Shown: positions 22,627-33,797, counted from the first letter of the stretch. The stretch: 64,000 nt of DNA from Prostheceraeus crozeri (GCA_907163375.1 CAJQUW010002197.1:534501-598500), one strand, 5' to 3'. Program-made: numbers and translations. Notes: generated by a model from the letters alone, not told the origin.

Positions 22627-24999
22627 TTTATTTAAGCATGTTTGCCTATTCTAGACACCAAGAGGAAAATGATAGCGCATGCGGGACCGGACTTGGTCAT
22701 AATATATTTGGACAGAAACGGCTCCGGGCCTGAAATGTAGTTACACATCTGCGACATGCGGAAGACATTCCAAAACACAGCACGAGGCGAAACCGAGAGC
22801 TATATCTTTGAATGGAGGACGGATGGAACAGAAGTGTAACTATTATCGAACGCGCTGTGTGGTCCACAGCGCGAATTGCAGTCGAATTACACCTAGCACA
22901 AATTGCAATAGTTTCAGGAGTGGTTCATCTGGTAGAGGAAATTCCTTTATCAACATATCAAAAATCTTGGAAAATCTAGTTACTGGAGCACCCTGAACTT
23001 TCCAAGTCTTGAAGTCAAGGGTCTTTTCGAATTATAAAAACACGCTCACTCCAATGAAATCGCAGACAAGGATCGCAACAGCCAATCAAAATGAAGCGCT
23101 GCACCTTCCACATAGCTCTCACCAACATCAGCAATGTTTTGCATGTTATGTCCTTTCCAAGCGGCTAGATTTCTCAATCACTGGCTCAAAAATAAGACGT
23201 AGAAACACTTGGAGTTATCTGCAGATGTAAACAAATGCGGATTTCTACAAGTTAAGTCGCAAGTATGCAAGTTTCACCATCAATAAACGATAACTTTTCA
23301 CAACAGCCCTCTTGCGAAAACGCGCAGGTGCTCAAGCCGCTAGATCGAAAACACTTTTACGCACCCTCACCTTGTAGATGACCTTCTTATGTTCCTGTAT
23401 GGTGTAATAGATAAAAATTAAGTTTCAGACAAATTTTTATGTTCTTCATCAATACGCGAAGCCTTCTTTGCAAGTACTCTCTTGTGAATATGCAAAGAAA
23501 TTCAAACATCTCTATCAAAAATACGTTTGCGCATACCTATCTTCTAATACACATTCCAAGGTACCTGCAAATGCAAATTGATGCAGATACTCTGATGGAG
23601 GTCGATTATCAAAGTTTCAACAGTCAACATAATATGAAAGCGAAATATTGCGAGTATGACTGTCATGAAACATTTCTTAAATATGTTGGATATTGTACAA
23701 ACTAGTCTCCAAAATGTTGTGGGAGAGTTTACTAGCTATTTTTGAATGTGTAATGAAATAATTATCACGTCTTTTTTAAATCCCGATTTATATGACTTTC
23801 GACTTCTAAGAACGGTTGAAAGGTCTCTACAGAATGGCAGGATGTCGTCGCGCAAAAATGTGTCGACTGTTAATTATGTGTTAAATGGATGATATATGTT
23901 GTTAAAAATTAATGTTGTATAAAAAGGAGACAAAAGTACATAAAATATAGACATATTAAAGATCAATATGTTGTTTAGAAAAGTAGAGACGCTCACAGAA
24001 AAAATAGAAATTTTGGTGCATCATGTGTGAAATATAGCCTAAGTAGCTAAATGTAAAGGAGACACTTTTTTCTGACAAGATTGAAATGCTACTAAAACAG
24101 CATCATTGACGAAAAATTGTCAACTTTTTCTGATAATTTTAGGTCTTCCTCGTCAGAATTTAATATATAAATGCAACTCATAAGGTTTTTTATGAAGGGC
24201 ATTAATGAATTCGAATTCCATATAACGGTTCCTGTGTATATTTTGAAAGTAAGCAGAACTATACATCGTCAATGTTGATCTCAGAAGCTGATGAAAGCCT
24301 CTATTGCAGATGATTTTTAAAATTAATTCAATCAAGCACAATTCGCTAATAAATCAAATGAAATTTTCTGTTAGAGGATCTGTATAATCAGAATGTGATC
24401 ATCCGCGTCGATGAAATATTTCCAGAATCGACCTGCTAAAGGTATCCTGTTTCTTTTGATCCAAAATCATCCCGACTTTTTAATGCCGAGAAAAATACCG
24501 TATTTCAATGAGTTTGTCCAACTGCTTGGCAATAAGCATCTTTGGAGTTTGTGTCCATTCATAGGCTATTTATAAAACGGGTCCATAGTGCATCCGATCC
24601 CCTCAACTCCCGATCTTCATGGACACTGTCCCAGGCTCCCCTACCCTCCTCCATGGCATGGACAGTGCAAAATGCCTGAAATTGTGTTGTGAATGAAGTA
24701 ATGAATTTGAATGAGCTTCATGTTCAGGGTTGGATGTGCTGTGTGTTTTGCGACAGTGCTGCATCCCAGCTGAGGTAGAGGCTAAACTCAGTTACTCATG
24801 CGTGTAAATTTTAAGTGGCTATGATCAAATGTACAATCAATGGAAGCTATTGTCTTAGTAATAAATCAAATAGGATGTACTCTTGTAACTCCCAAAATAA
24901 ATACCTCCTATTAAAATTGACTTATGCATCAAGTGACAAGGATTAGAAATAAGCAATGTTAACCCCTTCAATTCTTGAATTTATTTTAAAATAAATGTT
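22627..24999. other. Intronic stretch without recognisable features
   Basis: No gene, TIR pair or tandem array is recognisable. A GC-richer patch at 24590-24670 contains two copies of CATGGACA(C/G)TG with no further structure that I can classify. Confidence 0.45.
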
Positions 25000-25223
25000 T
25001 CGTGCCTCAATTTACTTCCCCCTGCTGCGCCTTGACCTTGGGTCAATTTCTAAGTGAACTTCAGCCATAATTATTTTAACTAAGATTAAAAAGTCAACTT
25101 TTCAGTGCGAGAAGTGATATCCGTGTCCACAGAGCACAGCGATCGAGACAACGATATCGCTCACAGTACTGAAAAGGACTTCTTAATCGAGTGAAGGCAT
25201 AGAAGTAGACTTTCTATGGTATT
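25000..25223 (-). mobile_element. MITE family E, one end, carrying a hairpin insert
   Basis: Read on the minus strand from 25223, the sequence begins CATAGAAATTAACAATACC, then after an inserted foldback (25084-25188) continues into GAAATTGACCCAAGGTCAAG and GGGGGAAGTAAATTGAGGC, matching the subterminal region of the element at 21434-22310. The other end is not found, so the copy is partial or highly diverged. Confidence 0.6.
25084..25188. repeat. Imperfect 105-bp foldback hairpin
   Basis: GATTAAAAAGTC...CTTTTCAGT...GTGATATC on the left pairs imperfectly with GATATCGCTC...ACTGAAAAGGACTTCTTAATC on the right. It interrupts the family E end at 25000-25223. Confidence 0.6.
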
Positions 25224-26234
25224 GTTAATTTCTATGAGTGAAGGCAATTTATTTCTATGCATGCTTCTCCATTTGGAACATGGAAGTAGATAATAGTACA
25301 CTAGAATGGAAGTTTGATATCTTGCCTATGTACAATGATGGCACATGGAAAAATCTATGGTTTGTAGATCAGATTCGATCTAAAACATTGTATCATAGTG
25401 AAATTATTTGCCAAGTTGGTTGTGGAAGTCGTTGACAGCAAATTGCAGGATTTTCATGAAGAGAATTGCAAGTGAGATGGCGGCATTGTTTCATGTGAAA
25501 TAGCCTACTATTCCATGGATTAATATACTGTGTCTATTTGTAGCAGTCACTGACAACTAGTTTCCAATGTTTCAATATTGGAATGCGAATTAAAAGTTGG
25601 TTCACAAAGTCGTAATTGAAAGTGGTCGGTGTGCTGTTTGTAAGAACATCTGAAGAATTCACTGATAGAAAGTCTAATTATTGGATAATTTCTTCTTCAA
25701 GCGGCTAAGAAACGTGGCGCTTTTCTGGAATAACCACATTGAAAGTTTCTTTACAGACAATCATTTCACAAATAAATGAAATGTCGCTGGAACTTTTCAA
25801 TTAATCATTGAATGACACATGTGATATTTTGGAGACTGATATTCGAATGCATGTTGAGATTTTGAAAATTATTCAAATTTAGTGAACAGGGGAACCCTTT
25901 AAAGTAAAATGAATACTTTCCGATCTCTTGGCCTCTGATTTCAAGCTGGAGCAATGCATGTTCTGTAAATCGACATTACAAGTTGCATAAGAGTCTGATT
26001 ATACTATTGACAGATTATCGGAGCGATATTTCAAAATGATGACCATACAGAACGTTTAAAAGGATTTCCTTCTTTGTCATCCAGTCGGCGCAGCATTTTG
26101 TAAATTCACTATTGCTTTTGAGTGCATGGTCTTTGGACAAGGGCCAACAATGCAGATCAAGAATTAGCCTGATAAATATAAATGCCAATCAAAAAACATG
26201 GAAGGCAGATCGCACAAGTTGCATTTTGCCCCAA

Positions 26235-26302
26235 TTAAGTTCCCCCGGCGTGTGCCATAATTTTCATGCAATTTCCATTCTAGGACTTTCTATGGTATTG
26301 TT
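26235..26302 (-). mobile_element. MITE family E, second end fragment
   Basis: On the minus strand from 26302 the sequence CATAAAAATTAACAATACCA, then CCTAGAATGGAAATTG and ACGCCGGGGGAACT, matches the ends at 25223 and 21434. The stretch ACTTTCTATGGTATTGTTAA is thereby a direct repeat shared with 25211-25230, about 1.07 kb apart. No partner terminus was identified. Confidence 0.6.
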
Positions 26303-26409
26303 AATTTTTATGATTTGGAATATTATGTTAGATATCTTAACGTCCTATTTGTCGGCCATACCATGACATCAAGAAGTCTATGGCCATACCTAGAAATGCA
26401 TAATATGTA

Positions 26410-27953
26410 CACCATTTACAATTCAAGTTCAGTCAATCAGAATTCAACTTAGTCCATGATATCTAAATCAGAATTCAAGTTAGTCAATCAGAGGGCAAGT
26501 TCGTCCTTAATCAAAGAAACACTGATATTAACATGATATGAGTCAAATTATCCTTGAATACCTTCTTTGGCAAAACATTTGGGAAGGAAAGTTATCAAAA
26601 CTAATAAGTTGGTACCAACCGGTACACCTGCCAGCTACAACTTCTGTGGCTGCAGGAGATACAAAAGATCTTAGTAAATAACATCGATATTGTGCTCAGT
26701 TCATTTGCAAATTCCGAGCAGCATTTTCATCATCAAACATCGATTGCGATGCTGCTAGTTGCCGTTTTATGACACTTCTGAAGCACGAAAATGCGCCCTC
26801 TTGAGGGTTTAAAAATGGTGAGTATGGGGGAAGAAAAAATATTTTATGATTTTCTCTCGGTGGTATAGCACGAAAATGACACAATTGTCCATGATAAAAA
26901 ATGCAGCTTCTTCACTCACAATAGCACTGATTTCATTTACAAAATCACAAAATCCATCAGAATTGATAGCGCCCTCTTGCACACTGCAATGGATCAATCC
27001 AGAGTTGCTGATTACCATTATCACAGAAAGATTCCTTCTACGCTGCTTCGCGACAGTTTGATAAGCTCGCTGACCTTCCGTAGGATCACTTTGTCCTTAC
27101 GTGGAACCCATATTCGTCGATGAATATGGTCTCGTTCATCTGACTTTCCTGTAAGTACCATCGCGCATACTCATCGCTTGTTTATTACTTCTTCTGAGTT
27201 TGGTTGAGCTGGCACGTCTCGAGCTTAGATTACCTGTAATGAGCATTTATCTAAAATGGTGCTTATGCATGACTCTGAAATTACAGGCTTTTCAGGGCAT
27301 CTTAGTCTTAAAATAGCATTAATCTCTTTTAGAGTAGCCAATGTTTTTCGTTGACTATCTCTAACAGCACGTCTCTCATCTAATCATCAACTTTACGATA
27401 ACGAAGTCCTCCATGCTGATTTGCTGTCCTATTACTTCGAGAGTTTGTCATAATTGATCTTGCAGTTTGGCGTTTGATTCCCAATTGTCGGGCAAGATCG
27501 ATGAAATTGTATCCGCGTTCGAAAGCTTGAATCATCAACCTTTGCTTATCAACGCTGGCAATTTTCCTGTAGGGGCCTCTTGGCAAATTAATCAGGTTGT
27601 TTGTACTTGCTTCACTTTCAAAGTCCATCGTTAGATTTTTACAGTTCTCAACGCTAATGTTTGTGACAGTCTTGAGATAGAAAGTATTTATATGAAACAG
27701 GTGCAGTCACAAAGTACTATTTGAAAATACAAAGTACTAAGTATTATTTGAAAATATCGCATTCAAAATTGGCGATTACAAGTGCATAGCTATGAAAAAG
27801 CTATAATGAGAAATTTAAAATCATTTGAAGATACCAATTGAACTCAAAAGCTTTGTGGACGAACTTGCCATCTGATTGACTAACTTGAATTCTGATTTAG
27901 ATATCATGGACTAACTTGAATTCTGATTGAATGAACTTGAGTTGTAAATGGTG
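26410..27953 (-). mobile_element. IS630-type (Tc1/mariner superfamily) transposon, degraded
   Basis: A 1544-bp element is flanked by TA (26408-26409 and 27954-27955). Its ends CACCATTTAC and GTAAATGGTG open inverted repeats of about 100 bp that contain iterated units of the type CAGTCAATCAGAATTCAAGTT on both sides. It carries a broken transposase on the minus strand. It lies 0.4 kb from a structurally similar element at 28391-30064, whose transposase shares the N-terminal helix-turn-helix style and the PPYSPFLN motif. Confidence 0.85.
26696..27628 (-). pseudogene. IS630-type transposase, several frameshifts
   Basis: The N-terminal part (27628-27380, 82 residues) has a helix-turn-helix like its neighbour's: YNFIDLARQLGIKRQTARSI. 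Further on, separate frames show FIDEYGFHVRTK (first catalytic Asp, near 27110), RNLSVIMVISNSGLIHCS with FIMDNC (second Asp, near 26890), and FFLPPYSPFLNPQE (third acidic residue, near 26800). At least three frame changes and a stop separate these, and the segment between 27130 and 27380 is poorly preserved and probably partly deleted. It is clearly inactive. Confidence 0.8.
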
Positions 27954-28400
27954 TATTTCTATCCATGGACTAGGACAGACATGGGCTGCTGCTAAACATT
28001 GCAAAAGAAGACTTCTTGAATCTAAATTTGATCAGAATTATACTTTAGTGTCCAGTATTTATTACATTCTATTAATTAACCAAATAGCGACTTAAAAATG
28101 AAAAGAACCGCAGTAATGATAACAAAGAAAATAACAGTACTAAAAGATACGAAGCTAGTAGAAAAAGAATCGATGATCGAAGGAGTAAACTTCATCGGAT
28201 ATCGGCAGAAAACCAAAATACCGGCAATGTTGATAATTGTGTTAATAATAAATCGTTCACCAATTTGATGTTTTTCATGCTGCATTAAGTCGATATGATT
28301 CAATTGAGCAGATTGTAATGCTCCTATGTTTCAAATGATTCATCTAGGCACTTGTCAAGGATATTCAGCGTAATTACAATCAAAATAATATAGTTTTTAC

Positions 28401-28546
28401 CACCCATGTATCCACTTAAGCCAATCAACTATCAAAATAAGGCAGTCGATTGTCCAAATAGTTCACCCATGTATCAGAATAGAGCACCGAAGTGTCATAC
28501 TACACCACCCAAGTGTAAATAAGTTCAGTCAAGTATCAAAAAATCC
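28401..28546 (+). repeat. Subterminal array of seven 21-bp units (left end of IS630-type element)
   Basis: Units of the type CAGTCAAGTATCAAAATAAG start at 28401, 28421, 28443, 28464, 28485, 28506 and 28526, so the spacing is 20-22 bp, about two helical turns. The first unit forms part of the outer TIR. Such iterated sites are the likely transposase-binding sites. Confidence 0.8.
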
Positions 28547-28837
28547 AATATATGCTTTTTAGTGTTTATTCCTACTAATATCTATGTCCATAGGTTTATG
28601 AGGATATTCAAAGCATGTTTAATTAATGAATTACCATGAAAAAGGTGAAATATGATTAGGAGAAATTACTGAGTCATTCACATTTTCAGAGTTATTCGCC
28701 GAATATTCATCCATCAAGCTATGTTATTTAACTCATCAATTAACATCTATAGTAAAATTTGAGGAAAAAACATCATCTCATCCAGATCCGATACATATAT
28801 TGAAAAATCAGGCCACAAGAAAGAACTGTAGGCCTAT

Positions 28838-29878
28838 TCACATCAAAATGTCAGCTTTTTGAAGACAATCAGGAATATGTCTCTGCGAGTGAGCAAACCA
28901 GTGAGCCGCTTTAGATGCAGTTATGACACTAACAGCCTGTTCTGCCAGCTGTGTCAATGTAGCCAGACGCATGTCATGTGTTTGAGTCAGCAAGTCTTGC
29001 CGCACTTCCTCCAAGCTATTTTTGAGGGACCACTTAAATGCACTTATTGCATTCTCGACCAGATTCAAGAATGGGGAATAGGGTGGTAAGTACACACATT
29101 GATGTTCTGGTCTCAAGTTAGGTCCACCATCCTCGGGACTTGAGTTTGCACCAGAATGAGATGGAGCATTATCAAAGATGAAAGCCATGGGCCCTTCATG
29201 ATCTCCTGAAATCCTTTCCAGAACTGAGTGGAATCGTGCTTTGGTCATACCACCCTCGAAGATCTCATGGAACAGCAATCCACGGGTGTGACCGATGGCG
29301 AATATGACGGTGAAGTTCCTCCCACGTCTCCCAGCAACGACTCGTACAGCCCTAGATCCTCTGGGTGCTCTACCTCGAGTTCGTCTACTCCACAAATTGA
29401 TGCCGCATTCATCCATGAATACGAGCTCATTGTTGACTCCATTCATCATCAACCATCGCGCATATTGTTCACGTCTCTCCTTCACTTGCTCATTGTTTCT
29501 CTCGGTTACACTGTCTTCGAATTTCTTCAATACTATTAATCGAGCAGTCAAACAACGGCAAAGAGAAGTGACCGAAAGATGAGGCTTGTTTGGCAGTCGT
29601 AGACGAAGCTCAGCGTTTATTTGATGCAAAGTGTACCCAGGTTTCTCCTCCACGATGGACATCAGCATAGCTCCGATCTCATCATCCACCTTGTGATGAG
29701 TATGTCCACCTCGAGGAACAACAACCTGTCCATCGCGTAAGCGAGCTCTCCTAATGATTGCATAGGCTGTGTTCGTTTTGATATTTAACTGAGAAGCAAG
29801 TTGGAGAAAGTCTTCTCCTCTTTCAGCAGCCTGAAAAAGGCTCTGCTTATCGTCATCTCTTATTCGCTGCCTCATCAT
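28838..29878 (-). CDS. IS630/Tc1/mariner-superfamily transposase (DD38E spacing), open
   Basis: A 346-residue DDE transposase from the first ATG (MMRQRIRDDDKQ) to a stop at 28838. Residues about 12-50 form a helix-turn-helix (GEDFLQLASQLNIKTNTAYA); a GG-THHKVDDEIGAML segment follows. The catalytic residues are Asp in LVFMDECGINLW, Asp in FIFDNAPSHSG, and Glu in YLPPYSPFLNLVEN, with 38 residues between the last two by my count, longer than the 34 of Tc1. PPYSPFLN is characteristic of the IS630 side of the superfamily. The frame extends five codons upstream through a GTG, which is not a likely eukaryotic start. It is alone in its element and spans most of it. Confidence 0.92.
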   Translation of the reverse strand: MMRQRIRDDDKQSLFQAAERGEDFLQLASQLNIKTNTAYAIIRRARLRDGQVVVPRGGHTHHKVDDEIGAMLMSIVEEKPGYTLHQINAELRLRLPNKPHLSVTSLCRCLTARLIVLKKFEDSVTERNNEQVKERREQYARWLMMNGVNNELVFMDECGINLWSRRTRGRAPRGSRAVRVVAGRRGRNFTVIFAIGHTRGLLFHEIFEGGMTKARFHSVLERISGDHEGPMAFIFDNAPSHSGANSSPEDGGPNLRPEHQCVYLPPYSPFLNLVENAISAFKWSLKNSLEEVRQDLLTQTHDMRLATLTQLAEQAVSVITASKAAHWFAHSQRHIPDCLQKADILM

Positions 29879-29905
29879 CTCGTTCGTCAGCACAGTTAGA
29901 CTGAT

Positions 29906-30054
29906 AATTTGATACTTGACTGCACATGTTGACTCTTGATTGCTTTATTTTGATACATGACTGCAATTCACAACGATCTGAATTGTCCTTTCTTGCATTT
30001 CACAATTGACTGCACTTATTTGACAAGTGACTGGACTATGTGGATACATGGGTG
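29906..30054 (-). repeat. Subterminal array of 21-bp units (right end of IS630-type element)
   Basis: On the minus strand from 30054 inward, units such as CACCCATGTATCCAC, CAGTCACTTGTCAAATAAG, CAGTCAATTGTGAAATG, CAGTCATGTATCAAAATAAAG and CAGTCAAGTATCAAATTATC follow at about 21-bp spacing, mirroring the left array. One spacing is a few bases longer. Confidence 0.78.
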
Positions 30055-30066
30055 GTAAAAACTATA

Positions 30067-30811
30067 CATAGAAAAATAGAATCATTGCGTAAATATACGT
30101 TGCAGCATAAAAGTTAACGAACTGCAAAGTGTTGGTTGCAAAGACTTGCAAAGTTGATAAGGAACTGTTAATTAATGCTCATGCGCTCTGAGGACTATGG
30201 TAATATCAGCTTTTTAGCAGATCCATAGAAAGAAACAATCTATCTCCATGTGTATATTCATCATTGTTATTTCAATGTAAATCAAATTTGCAGATTCAAA
30301 TATGTCCGAAAGATCAACCATGGTTGTATGATCTTGTACATCCCATGCTGCCGCGAATGAATTAATTATGTGTTGAACCGCCAGGAATGAGCGGCTCGGG
30401 CTGAGCTGGGCTTTCTCACAGTTGTTTAAGACGTCTCTGATAGTCTATTGCATGATGAGAAATTGCAATAATAAAGATTATAATTAAACGGATGCAATTT
30501 CTATTTTCATGGCAGGCCGGAATTCATGCTCATTTGTCATTTACGTCGATTTCCTTTTCTCTATCCTTTCCCATGGCATTTATGACAATGATCGTCATTT
30601 GACCGTTATGTTGTAAGTGTCACGCACTTGATTACGGCCGATCAAATTTTTCAGTTGGAATTGATTATTTAATGCATTTCCTCATCTTCACATCCCTCTC
30701 GATGGTGAGCACGTTTGTAATAAAGGCACATAAATTTCCTGAGAGATGATACATCTGTTTCGACAATAAATGAAAAGATGAATGAAAGGTTGAACAACTA
30801 CTTGCTCTTGC
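30067..30811. other. Intronic stretch without recognisable features
   Basis: Nothing recognisable. Confidence 0.5.
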
Positions 30812-30974
30812 TGGAGGTTTGGACGGCGCTGTCATTGTCAAGCCTTTAATCTGAAACGTTAAGGTCTTTCAGTCCGGATGCCCTTCCTGCTGACTTCCAA
30901 TGACACTTTCGGGTCTCGACCTCTGGACCAGATAACCGCTTGGCCAACAACTCAGCTACTATGCCACGGCGACC
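30812..30974 (-). mobile_element. tRNA-derived SINE, family S1, copy 1
   Basis: On the minus strand, head GGTCGCCGTGGCATAGTAGC (A box TGGCATAGTAG) is followed by AGAGGTCGAGACC (B box), then a body with AGGAAGGGCATCCGG and a tail ending near GACAGCGCCGTCCAAACC. A and B boxes at tRNA spacing make RNA polymerase III transcription likely. The GGAAGGGCATCC block resembles the 3' end of RTE-type LINEs, a possible mobilising partner; that link is from memory and not shown here. Confidence 0.8.
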
Positions 30975-31063
30975 AGATGATTCAGGTGATTGAAGAAGCT
31001 CAATGTAACCAATGTAAATCATGCTGCATTTCAATTCATGTCAATAGCAATCACAGCGCATCG

Positions 31064-31192
31064 TGGTCTCCATGGCACAGTGGTCAAGTGCTTGCCTTAA
31101 CGAATCCCGGAAGTGTCACTGGAACTCGACAGGAAGGGCATCCTGACTAAATCTACCACAATGCTCCAAAAGTCGGTCGATGTCAGCACCTT
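31064..31192 (+). mobile_element. tRNA-derived SINE, family S1, copy 2 (internally deleted)
   Basis: The head GGTCTCCATGGCACAGTGGT matches the family A box, and AGTGTCACTGGAACTCGACA and GGAAGGGCATCC match the body, but the B-box region is missing. It lies 90 bp from copy 1 in opposite orientation. Confidence 0.75.
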
Positions 31193-32644
31193 GCATGTCC
31201 TCAGTGGAGTATTAGCGATTTAAAAGATTTATTTTCATGTAGTGCATGAAAAAGGAAAAAGCATATAGCTAATGCGACGCAATGTTATATATTTCATGAG
31301 ACCATCTGATTATTTTCATTACATATAGAAGTATTTCCGATGACAATGAATAGCCACTGCACTTACTAGAGATATGCCGAGGTCACAAGCGCCAAGCCAA
31401 AACCAAAACCGTCTCGAATATCATGCCTTCACAAATCAACCCGAACGCATTTTCTGCATCTCTGAGGAAATTAAATTAAATGAAAAAATATGTCTATCTG
31501 TAGTCATGGATGCATAGTTTTCAGTGGCATGTCTTTTCATACATCTTTTACCATAAATGAAAGATAAATTAATCAAGATTTTACAGAAAAAAAGTGATTT
31601 TTTTCAAAACTGAACGTGTTGATTTTTTGATCGACACTTTTTTTTGATCATTTAATGATTAATTATTAATAATAATGAATAATGAATCACGGTAGTTAAA
31701 TTCGAGTAATTGAGATATAATGTAATAAATGATAACAGATTTGCGAAATGGAACGACACCTAGGGGATCGTAAATAAGGCATTTTAATAATCCTCCGCAA
31801 AATCAATAGCTTGGTTTCTCATTGCATTGTTACTTTATCAATTCATCAATGATTCTGATTTCTGGCCATCGAAATGTGATGCATATGCATGTCTTAAAGA
31901 AAGCTTTTTTAGGAACTACCACCGAATGACTGACATCTAGACGAGAATATCCAAGGCTAGAACTATCCTTATGTAATAATGAAGTGAACTATCAAACTTT
32001 AAATCAAGACAGCTTTCATTTTCCGATGACTTCTAAACTCGTTCACCCATACGTAACTCGCTATCCATCACATGGAAATTATTGATACTTGATTAATATT
32101 CGAACCCATCAATTCTTTAAATAAATCAATCGCAATTCAATTCACAATAGCATTTAGCTTGCTATTTCACATTGACTGTCACGATTCAAAGTTTAGGCTT
32201 ACAATTCTTCTGCCATTTCGAACTTTGCGGAAGTATTTAAAAGAGATGATTAATTCACAATGAGGATCACAACTTGTGATCCTATCAGCTTGTGATGTAC
32301 TGCTTGCATTTGACACGAATTTATCCGGTTACGTGATTCAACTAAAACAAATTTCAATTATCAGTTGTACTGCAAAATCTATGACTCACGGAAATGACGA
32401 AGCTTCATTTAATAAGCGCAGCGACATCAATTTTCTATCGACTACAGAAAAGGCAGAATTCGACTTTATTTGCTGAGACGTCAGAATTCAGAAGATGAGC
32501 AGAAAATTTGAATTTCAGGTATTAATAATATGAAGCTCGAATTTTAAAGCATTGATGCAACTTGCTTTCAATCTAATATTGTTAATAAAGTAACAAGAGA
32601 TGACACAAATCATGAACTTCTAGGTACCTATTTTAAGTCTTTTG
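31193..32644. other. Intronic stretch without recognisable features
   Basis: Very AT-rich around 31590-31700, with TAAT-type simple sequence. No gene or element is recognisable. Confidence 0.5.
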
Positions 32645-32712
32645 TTTGACCAACCAAGGTCACCCGGACGCAGAGCACACACTACCACAAGGCCACAGCC
32701 CCATATTTACTG
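32645..32712 (-). repeat. tRNA-like SINE head, degenerate
   Basis: On the minus strand GGGGCTGTGGCCTTGTGGTA is an A-box-like head closely resembling the one at 51966-51988 (TGGCCTTGTGGTTA). A degenerate B-box-like GACCTTGGTTGGTC follows. No tail could be defined. Confidence 0.45.
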
Positions 32713-32865
32713 TTTTTCCTGTGTGGTTGACCCTCCTACTAACTGTGGAACCTATCGACCCTTGAACACTAGAATCATTGAAAAGAACCAAAAGCTGTCA
32801 CTATCCTAGACCATATGTTGAATTGTCAATACAATTGCTAATCAGACAATTTGATCATTTTAAAC

Positions 32866-33387
32866 CACAGAATTAGACAGGTCGTCTCTTCTTCCATTTG
32901 ACTAGAAGGGAAGCATTGGAGCATGTAACGTTATTGAAATGGCACAATCTCCTGACTAAATACCATAGAAATCGAACAATGAGCAGCCAGTTCAACATTA
33001 AACACGCCACATTGTGAAAAGTTTCAGTGACTGTTATCAACCGGATCACACAGCAAAGATACACAGTCGATGTCAAGTTCTACAGAGAAGTTTGTGAACT
33101 TTTTTTCATGCGCCTGCTAACTTTTTAAAAAATGATCGGAGGGCCCAACATTATCGAGAAAACTTTTGCGCAATGATCTGAATTCTTCGAATCTGAAGGA
33201 GTCGTGGCGATCGGAGCATTTTGAGGGAATTCAGAGCAATGCGCAAGTGACGCACGACTATTTTTCCTATCTCTGCAAGGTATTAAAAATTTCTTTTTGC
33301 CCACTTATTAGGTTCCTGCATGTACCATCTGTTTGAATCAGTTTGCACTTCTAGCAAAGTGATACGATTAAACAATCTAATTCTGTG
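32866..33387 (-). mobile_element. MITE, CACAGAATTAG family, full-length copy with perfect 8-bp duplication
   Basis: 522 bp beginning CACAGAATTAG and ending CTAATTCTGTG, flanked on both sides by ttttaaac (32858-32865 and 33388-33395), a perfect 8-bp target duplication. It is inverted relative to the copies at 1168-1771 and 43563-44474 and has the same length as the copy at 43953-44474. It has no coding capacity. The duplication length suggests hAT-type mobilisation. Confidence 0.9.
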
Positions 33388-33797
33388 TTTTAAACAATTA
33401 AAATTTTTTCGCCTGTCGTATTTTCTGCGGTCCTCAGAATCCGCTGGACCTGTGAATTTGTGGATTTTTATGGCTTAGTATTTTCAAGCTTCTCACCAGA
33501 TATCGTGGCATTTGGTTTGCTGGAAGAGTTCTGACCTATTTTGAAAGTAGTTGTAAATGCCACCACTTTAGCAAACATTTACAGCAGTATGATAACTTCC
33601 ACAGGTCACTTCCGCATCACTCTCGCCTCAGATCCTTTCTACGAATTCACATAGTGCACCAAGAACATGTCTAAAAACGGTCACCAATAAGCTTTTCTCC
33701 GTATAAGCCTCACAAGCGTGGAACTGGAACAACCTCCCGTCTTCCGTCACCTCTCAAGGAACTACAATAATTGTCTTCAAAGTCGCTGCTAAGTGAT

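Larger units (their letters stand above)
28391..30064 (-). mobile_element. IS630-type transposon with intact transposase and 21-bp terminal arrays
   Basis: A 1674-bp element is flanked by TA (28389-28390 and 30065-30066). The outer repeat TAGTTTTTACCACCCATGTA is matched exactly in inverted orientation at the right end. Behind it each end carries about seven degenerate 21-bp units (see separate entries). The transposase occupies 28838-29878 on the minus strand with no internal stop. Perfect outer TIRs and an open reading frame suggest a recent insertion that could still be active or mobilisable. Confidence 0.92.

Noticed and set aside
28401-28546. Regularly spaced short repeats, considered as a CRISPR-like array
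   Set aside because: The units are contiguous and degenerate, mirrored at the other end of a transposon, and the genome is eukaryotic.
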